In this document: one piece after another, positions 56,511 to 64,000 of the stretch
How positions within the stretch are numbered: position 1 is the stretch's first letter
Layout: every line of letters begins with the position of its first letter
Assembly: GCF_007859815.1 (NCBI RefSeq)
Contig: NZ_SJPH01000009.1
Coordinates: 93,840 to 157,839, forward strand
Direction: 5' to 3'
Length of the DNA stretch: 64,000 nucleotides
Source of the DNA: Botrimarina hoheduenensis
GTDB taxonomy: Bacteria; Planctomycetota; Planctomycetia; Pirellulales; Lacipirellulaceae
The notes under the pieces: generated by a model
What the model saw: the letters and a program-made list of their open reading frames with translations, nothing else
Database searches by the model: none
What the model was told of the DNA's origin: nothing
Program-made: the position numbers and the translations under genes

Positions 56511-57920
56511 CTACCACCACCAACCGGCCCCCTCGGGGGCAACCGCACGGGTGCTGACGTTAGTCAGCCGCTCGTTCTCGGTAACGGTTTCATTCGCCAC
56601 GAGCCAAGGGTAAACCTGCACACCGCCCGAAGCGCTGATGACCCAGCCGCCCCGTTTTTTGACGAAGGCCGCTTTGGTCGCTACCGCTTCGGGGGCCTCA
56701 TAGGCTTCAAGGACGTACTCTTCGTTCAGTTGCCGCGCGACGAGGCCCGAGGCGTCCCAGAGCCCTTCCTTAAGCAGCAACGCGCCCACTACAGCCACGT
56801 CGAAGGCGTTTCGCACTTGGCCAAATGCCGAATCCTGGGCGGATAGGTCTTCGAAGTTTTCGGTGAGTCGGTCGGCCCACCGCGAGGCGTCGCCGCCCGC
56901 TTTAGCACCCCGCTGCGCCTTGCCGTCGGCATCGATGTAGTCTTGTTCGGCTAGGCACTTAACGCCTTGGCCACGCAGCTCCCAGGCCAGCCCTTGATTG
57001 TCTTTTGCCAGTGGCTGGTAGTTGGTCGCGAGCCACCAGCGCGGCAGCATGCTCGAGGAACGCGGCATCCTTTGAATCAAATCAAGGTAGCTTGGCAATC
57101 CCGCGATCGGTGCTGGCTCGAAGCCCATCGCAAGACGCTTCATCCGAAAGTCGGCGGCAACCAGCGAGCGGGCAAAGTGGCTTGTTGACGGGGTACCGGA
57201 GATCGTGATCACTTGTTGCCCGATCGCCTGCTCAAGCTTGCGAGCCGCCACTAGCGGGCCGTCCTGCGGAGTCAGGTTCACGCGCTGGGCGTTGACCAAG
57301 CCGCCAGGAGTCGGATCGATCGAGCAGCTGATGCCCGGTCCGTTGGCAGCTTCGGCGGCCCGCAGGCCGACGATCAGATCTTCCAACATCACCACCGGTC
57401 GTCCGGTTGTTTTGCCAACCGTGTTGCCCAGCTCATCGACACGCCATCCCTCGGCAGGCCCTGCCAAGACAATATCGCCGCTGCCGGGCTCCCCCGTTTT
57501 GGGAGGGTGAACAAACACAAACTGAACCCGCTGCAAGCCGGCCAGATAGCGCACGGCGTCGGGTAGCGGTTCGTCGGTGCGTGCCGACTCAGCCAACGCG
57601 GCTTCAACGCCACGCAGCGAGACCATCCGCAGATCCACAAGCGGATCGAGATTCTCTGGCACGGGGGCGAGGCTGGCCTCCCACGCGGCCCGCAGTTGCT
57701 CGGTAGCGTCTTCCGCCGGGGCCGAGACAACGCCCTCGGTATCGATATAGATGCCGCCCACCGCCGGAGCACGGATCAGGCCTCCTGCATCGGCGGGCAC
57801 AGCCCCTCCCAGCAGAATGAACGCCCCGGCGAACAGTCCCGCGGCAAGCGATAACCGCACTGTGGGGCGACAACAGAGTCGAACGAGCCGATCGGCTCGA
57901 CACGGCATAACTTTCTTCAC
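56511..57920 (-). CDS. Exported DUF1598-like protein
   Basis: GTG 57920 has GGAG six bases before it and gives 469 residues; an in-frame TTG at 57980 and ATG 57908 are alternatives. A signal peptide lies at about residues 24-45 (SLAAGLFAGAFILLGGAVPADA). The mature part includes GGIYIDTEGVVSAP, LRMVSLRGVEAALAE, VQFVFVHPPKTGEPGSGDIVLAGPAEGW and YLDLIQRMPRSSSMLPRWWLA. This order of motifs fits the planctomycete-restricted DUF1598 family as I recall it, but no domain database was searched. Function is unknown. It is divergent from the FHA-GAF-sigma54 activator gene. Confidence 0.7.
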   Translation of the reverse strand: MKKVMPCRADRLVRLCCRPTVRLSLAAGLFAGAFILLGGAVPADAGGLIRAPAVGGIYIDTEGVVSAPAEDATEQLRAAWEASLAPVPENLDPLVDLRMVSLRGVEAALAESARTDEPLPDAVRYLAGLQRVQFVFVHPPKTGEPGSGDIVLAGPAEGWRVDELGNTVGKTTGRPVVMLEDLIVGLRAAEAANGPGISCSIDPTPGGLVNAQRVNLTPQDGPLVAARKLEQAIGQQVITISGTPSTSHFARSLVAADFRMKRLAMGFEPAPIAGLPSYLDLIQRMPRSSSMLPRWWLATNYQPLAKDNQGLAWELRGQGVKCLAEQDYIDADGKAQRGAKAGGDASRWADRLTENFEDLSAQDSAFGQVRNAFDVAVVGALLLKEGLWDASGLVARQLNEEYVLEAYEAPEAVATKAAFVKKRGGWVISASGGVQVYPWLVANETVTENERLTNVSTRAVAPEGAGWWW

Positions 57921-58248
57921 GGCGCTCTCCAAACCCTCGTGGGGACGGTTGGCGGGAACAACCCGGCAACCTTCCAACAAGCCTTGAGAATAGTTGGTAA
58001 GTTAAGTGGTATCAAACGGTTTCGTCCACCGGCCACCGCCAACGCTTCGAGCTTGCCGGTTGGCACGGTCCGCAGGGCTAATCGGGTTGGGCTCGCCCCC
58101 CAAACCGCGGGTTCGGCAGCCTTTCAGGTTGTCGGCACCCGGTGTCCACGCGTACCCTGAATAGCGGTAATTTTGAACCGGCGGGGGAGCTTGCCCCCCC
58201 TCCCGTCCTGCCTCTGGTTCCTGTCAGCCCTCGCGAGCCTTCCCTTCG

Positions 58249-60369
<2,121 letters not shown>

Positions 60370-60498
60370 GCGTTTCTAACGCTGGATTGCGGCCCCGAGC
60401 AGGCTTGGCTCTATCCGCCGACGCCGGGACCCTTACTCGGCTACGGTTGTGGACTTTAGCATAGGCTGGTTATCCCCTTCCCACTCCGGAGTCTCGCC

Positions 60499-60729
60499 GT
60501 GCTCACACCGCAGCAGGTGATCGATCGCTATTACCTCGAGCACCGCTGCATGCTGCTCGAGATTGGTGCTTTTCTGGATCGCTACAACGCCGCGACCGAA
60601 GCCGCCGGGCACCATGCGGACAACACACACAAGCTCGACCTCCTGCGTGAAGCCTTTCAGCAACTGCAGGGACCGGCTCCGTCCGAGGGGCACGCTGCGA
60701 GTTTGCTGCAGTTATTTGCCAAAGTCTAA
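60499..60729 (+). CDS. Small helical protein upstream of TatD-like hydrolase
   Basis: The 76-residue protein starts at GTG 60499 with GGAG at 60488-60491. It is helical (LTPQQVIDRYYLEHRCMLLEIGAFLDRYNAA) with a His-rich centre (AAGHHADNTHK). No family is recognised. It precedes the TatD-like hydrolase gene by 52 bases, and a shared transcript is plausible. The paired genes may share a pathway, but no function is assigned. Confidence 0.65.
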   Translation: MLTPQQVIDRYYLEHRCMLLEIGAFLDRYNAATEAAGHHADNTHKLDLLREAFQQLQGPAPSEGHAASLLQLFAKV

Positions 60730-60781
60730 GTCTGGTTCTTCTGCGTCTTCCTAATCGAACGCGACACGGTCTTCTCACGCC

Positions 60782-61609
60782 ATGCAGATCATTCAGCCGC
60801 ACTATCACGCCATCGCGCGCACCGCCCAAGACTACGAGCGGATGGCCATGTCGGGAGTGGTGGCGGTCGCCGAGCCGGCCTTCTGGGCGGGCTTCGATCG
60901 CCGCTATCCGGAGACCTTCATCGATTACTTTCGGCAGATCAGCGAGTTCGAGCCCACGCGCGCTGCCGAGTACGGCATTCGGCACTTTTGCTGGGTGGCG
61001 GTGAACCCCAAAGAAGCGGAGAACGTCGCGCTCACGCGCGAAGTGCTGGCCGCCATGCCGGAGTTCTTCGCCAAGCCCACCTGTCTGGGGGTGGGCGAAA
61101 CGGGCTTGCACAAGTCCACGCCGAATGAGTGCGAGGCGCTCGCCGCGCATGTTGAACTGGCGATGAAGCACCAGCAGCTCGTATTAATCCACACGCCGCA
61201 CCTGTCCGACAAAGCGCACGGCACCCGGCGTGTGCTCGAGGTGCTTGCGGGATTGGACGTTGACCCACAGCGTATCTGGATTGATCACGTCGAAGAGCAA
61301 ACCATCGAGCCGTGCCTCGACGCGGGCTACTGGGTCGGATTCACCCTGTACCCGGTCACCAAGTGCTCGCCCCGCCGCGCGGTCGATATGCTGGAAAAGT
61401 ACGGCCGAGAACGGATTCTCGTGAACTCCTCGGCCGATTGGGGGCCCAGCGATCCGTTCACCCTGCAGGAATGCGTGCTGGAGTTTCGGCGGCGCGGACA
61501 CTCGCTGCAGGAAGCGATCGAGGTGTTCCACAACAACCCGTGTCGATTCTTGGGGCAGAACCCCAAGTTCGATATCGAGCCGCTCCGGCTTGAATCAGTG
61601 AGCCGGTGA
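60782..61609 (+). CDS. TatD-related metal-dependent hydrolase
   Basis: This 275-residue TIM-barrel protein resembles TatD-like hydrolases, especially the archaeal-type group. The N-terminal metal motif is HYHAIA in place of the usual HxH, then LGVGETGLHKS (Glu), LVLIHTPHLSDK (His), IDHVEEQ (His) and a late NSSADWGPSDP (Asp). The first motif retains two histidines spaced HxH, so metal binding is plausible. TatD enzymes hydrolyse phosphodiesters or other esters. The sequence AEPAFWAGFDRRYPETFIDYFRQI is typical of neither classical E. coli TatD nor RNase families. Substrate unknown. Confidence 0.85.
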   Translation: MQIIQPHYHAIARTAQDYERMAMSGVVAVAEPAFWAGFDRRYPETFIDYFRQISEFEPTRAAEYGIRHFCWVAVNPKEAENVALTREVLAAMPEFFAKPTCLGVGETGLHKSTPNECEALAAHVELAMKHQQLVLIHTPHLSDKAHGTRRVLEVLAGLDVDPQRIWIDHVEEQTIEPCLDAGYWVGFTLYPVTKCSPRRAVDMLEKYGRERILVNSSADWGPSDPFTLQECVLEFRRRGHSLQEAIEVFHNNPCRFLGQNPKFDIEPLRLESVSR

Positions 61610-61726
61610 GCCCCAAGCGAGATCGCTCGCGAAGAGCGCTTTGCAGCGGCCGATGTCGCCTACGCTCGACCATAAGCGAATAATCTTCTTGCCCAGGTGG
61701 CCCGATGTCGAAGCGATGATGGGGCT

Positions 61727-63511
61727 TCAATTCTTGGCCGCTCGCGATCGCAAGATAGTTGCCGTTCGCGGCCATCCGGGAAATTGCTTCGCATCTGACT
61801 GGGTGACGTCCGCATCCCTTGGCCAGCACTCAAACGTTACCTGGCTGGTCGGCTTGTCGAAGCGGATCAGACCATAACCCGCCCCCTGTGACGAGGTCTC
61901 GGGGTTGGCGTAGGCGTGCATCGTGATCTTATTACCAAAGCCGTCCAGGTAATCGCCGGTCCACGGTAGAACTTCGTCGGGATCGCGATTAGCGCCGGGC
62001 GCATCGCCCAGGGGACGCCACCAGCGGGAGTAGATGCTATTGACGATTGCCGGAACGGCGAACGACCAACCCGCATCGCGATAGCGATCGACGCCGTACT
62101 CAATCAGCATGGCAATGTGTTGATCGCCGGCCAGGTGCACCGCGCCGGCTTCGCGAAGCAAGCGAACCGCCTGGTCACGCCCTGATTGGGGCCAGCCATT
62201 GGAGTCGAGGTCGGCGTAGAGGCGCTCTTGGTTCGGTCCGTGCAAGTGGGGTCCTCCGCAGAAGGAGGTCTGTGAGAGTAGCACCTTGAAAGCGACTTGG
62301 CTCGGATCGCGTGCCCATTGCTCAAGGAATTCCAGCTGGCGTTCCCCCAACAAGATAAGTCCGGGCTGATCGAGCGCCTTCGGATCGTAATCGGGCTTGG
62401 TAACGTGATCGGGACGCGGACCTTGTTGCGGGATCTTACCCGCCGGACCCGACTTGAACTTCCTGTCTTCGATAATCGCGAAGTCGACGCCGCCGAGGAG
62501 CAGGCTGGTGTAATAAACCCCGATACCACGGTCGATCGGCGTCGGATCGTACGGGTCGGGAAGATGGGCGGTCTGGCAACGATCCACCATCCGCACGTAC
62601 TCGGGGTGGAAGTTGTAACCGCCATCAGAACTGTCCTTGCGGGTCGCGAGCTTGCCGCCCTCGCCCCACAGATTCGGCTGACCAATATCATGATCATCGG
62701 GGATCGTCACGCACGGGCGGTCTCGGAAAACATCGCGAAACTGGAGGCCGAATTTCAGCCAGGCCGCCGTGTGCTGACGATGGTCGTAAGACTGATCACC
62801 AGCGAAAAAGACGAGGTCGGGGTTTTGATGATTAATGTTCCGCACGTAGTTGGGACGCAGACCGCGATCGTTGCTTGAATTACAAGACAATGCGGCCACT
62901 ACGATTTCACGCTTGTTAACAGGGTCTTTGCGAATCAGCCCTTCGTAGACAGCTTTTACGCCGTGTCGGATTCGGTAGGGGATGTCGGTGGTCGTATCCC
63001 AGTTGGGCACGCGAAACAGTGCTGACCAGCCAAGGTCGTTGACTGTCGCCCGTGCGACTTCACTCCAGCTCTCGTCGTGCTTAATCTCGAGTCGGACGGT
63101 GCGAGATTCGTCGGGATAGAGAGGGAAGAGCTGGGCCGAGAGCTTCAGTTGACCAGAAGAGACCGTATAGATGCCAAACGCAATGACTTCGTCTCGTGGC
63201 ACGCGGGTTTCGACAATCCGCGATGCGGGGCGATTCCACCAGTCATTCACGCAGAGTGTGTCGAGTTCGGTGAAGGGGGCCGTCACCTTCGGCTGGAGAG
63301 GGGACTCAGCCAGCGATTGATCGCAAACGCCAATAACCGCCAAGGAAAGCAACGCAGCCACAACCGACAGACTCCGCCAAACGCTGTTCGCAATGCATCG
63401 CCTCGCGCGAATACTTGAGCATGTAGTCGTACAGCGGGAGAAGCCTTGAATACTCCATCCGGTGTTAATTGACTCGTAACTCGCCAAAGACCCTATCGAT
63501 TCGGCTTTCAT
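61727..63511 (-). CDS. PhoD-like alkaline phosphatase/metallophosphoesterase, exported
   Basis: The 594-residue protein starts at an ATG with AGGGG about five bases upstream. Residues about 45-67 are a hydrophobic signal or anchor (LSVVAALLSLAVIGVCDQS) preceded by an unusually long, basic leader. The catalytic part (about 200-560) has PDLVFFAGDQSYDH, CVTIPDDHDIGQ, DFAIIEDRKFKSGP and a late HLAGDQHIAMLIEYG; Asp and His residues are arranged as in PhoD-like phosphatases. A beta-rich domain precedes it. It probably hydrolyses a phosphomono- or diester outside the cytoplasm, perhaps for phosphate uptake. It is convergent with the TatD-like gene. Confidence 0.88.
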   Translation of the reverse strand: MKAESIGSLASYESINTGWSIQGFSRCTTTCSSIRARRCIANSVWRSLSVVAALLSLAVIGVCDQSLAESPLQPKVTAPFTELDTLCVNDWWNRPASRIVETRVPRDEVIAFGIYTVSSGQLKLSAQLFPLYPDESRTVRLEIKHDESWSEVARATVNDLGWSALFRVPNWDTTTDIPYRIRHGVKAVYEGLIRKDPVNKREIVVAALSCNSSNDRGLRPNYVRNINHQNPDLVFFAGDQSYDHRQHTAAWLKFGLQFRDVFRDRPCVTIPDDHDIGQPNLWGEGGKLATRKDSSDGGYNFHPEYVRMVDRCQTAHLPDPYDPTPIDRGIGVYYTSLLLGGVDFAIIEDRKFKSGPAGKIPQQGPRPDHVTKPDYDPKALDQPGLILLGERQLEFLEQWARDPSQVAFKVLLSQTSFCGGPHLHGPNQERLYADLDSNGWPQSGRDQAVRLLREAGAVHLAGDQHIAMLIEYGVDRYRDAGWSFAVPAIVNSIYSRWWRPLGDAPGANRDPDEVLPWTGDYLDGFGNKITMHAYANPETSSQGAGYGLIRFDKPTSQVTFECWPRDADVTQSDAKQFPGWPRTATILRSRAAKN

Positions 63512-64000
63512 CTGGCCCCTAAGCTTCGGTTTAGTTCAAGTTGTGGCTTTTCAATATGCATCGGGCACTCTTTTGATCACTCGCAGTATTGATCACTATT
63601 AGGCGATCTAAGACTGGCGTAATTACCGCAGGACGCGATGGTGGCTGTCCTGCGTGGCTGCGTGACCCAAGCATGGTGCCTTGCGGCAGATCGACGAGGC
63701 AATCCCAATCACCATCAAGGCACTTCGGCGTGCGGCGGGAACGACTCTCCGTCGATCGTCACGTTGTCGCAATGCTCGACAAGAAAAGCCGATCCGGAGC
63801 CGCCGCGCGGTGGGTAAGCTTGGGTGTGGCCTTCCCCCGATCTATGTACCACCTGCGATGAGAGAATCGGGATTGTTGATCTCTACTCCGCTGGCCCTCC
63901 GTAGCGGAGGGGCCTGCTGAGGCGTAGCCGAAGCAGGCCCTGGAGCGGAGGTGGGCCAGCGGGCGGCGAACACGGCCGGGGGGATGTACCAGAGTGAGCT
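63512..64000. other. Gene-poor end of window with a palindromic repeat
   Basis: No convincing gene is seen in these 489 bases. Two overlapping short frames (about 63589-63861 and 63681-63920) look like fortuitous translations, with no start signal, family motif or plausible composition. Bases 63885-63965 hold a nested palindrome, listed separately. A gene may resume beyond the window edge. Confidence 0.5.
63888..63962. repeat. Nested palindromic repeat, REP-like
   Basis: ccgctggccc at 63888-63897 pairs with gggccagcgg at 63953-63962. Inside lie two more hairpins: cctccg (63896-63901) with cggagg (63905-63910), and ggcctgct (63911-63918) with agcaggcc (63932-63939). The result is a compact branched structure in an intergenic region. 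Extragenic palindromes of this sort are often dispersed in many copies and mobilised by RAYT transposases; only one copy is seen in this window. Confidence 0.6.

Noticed and set aside
63589..63920. Two short frames near the window end
   Set aside because: No start signal or family motif; they overlap each other in different frames.

Overview
The window is GC-rich, densely coding bacterial DNA that most resembles a planctomycete of the order Pirellulales. The family content supports this: dockerin-type Ca-binding repeats followed by PEP-CTERM tails (genes at about 42.2 and 52.3 kb), a DUF1598-like secreted protein, several Gfo/Idh/MocA oxidoreductases, a long NagB-PIG-L fusion, a large LamG protein and an FHA-GAF-sigma54 activator. 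No rRNA, tRNA, CRISPR array, prophage or intact insertion sequence was recognised.

Layout. 1-2.4 kb: a MacA/MacB-type efflux operon (adaptor tail, ATPase, permease). 2.5-11.8 kb: sugar and amino-sugar catabolism (sugar isomerase-like protein, three Gfo/Idh oxidoreductases, NagB-PIG-L, a small exported cysteine-peptidase-like protein, a sodium/solute symporter). 11.9-15.6 kb: a SYLF protein, then a Ser/Thr kinase with four zinc ribbons and a PP2C phosphatase. 15.7-24 kb: a minus-strand operon of an SLC12-like transporter, a RimK ATP-grasp ligase fused to an RCK_C domain, and an aspartoacylase-like amidohydrolase, divergent from an MscK-like channel. This looks like an osmotic or ion-homeostasis neighbourhood. 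24-29.8 kb: a fumarylacetoacetate hydrolase and a 1539-residue LamG protein. 29.8-36.4 kb: a minus-strand galactoside block (beta-galactosidase, galactokinase, SGLT-like symporter).

36.6-42.2 kb: molybdenum-cofactor genes (moaA-moaD-moaE, convergent with a moaC/moaB fusion and moeA), then a dihydropyrimidinase. 42.2-45.7 kb: an exported GH25 lysozyme-like PEP-CTERM protein, a cold-shock protein and a 37-residue lysine-rich ORF. 45.7-49.9 kb: an hscC-type Hsp70 operon with a protein of unknown function and a membrane J-like protein that lacks HPD. 50.5-54.1 kb: a DEAD-box helicase with a structured leader, and an FG-GAP/UnbV PEP-CTERM protein. 54.1-63.5 kb: DinB-like protein, GT9 glycosyltransferase, DUF1598-like protein, FHA-GAF-sigma54 activator, TatD-like hydrolase and PhoD-like phosphatase. 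The last 490 bases have no convincing gene but end in a compact palindromic repeat.

The best candidates for poorly described biology are the RimK-RCK_C/SLC12/MscK neighbourhood, the HscC operon with its HPD-less J partner, and the zinc-ribbon kinase/phosphatase pair. All functional assignments come from reading motifs; no database search was run.
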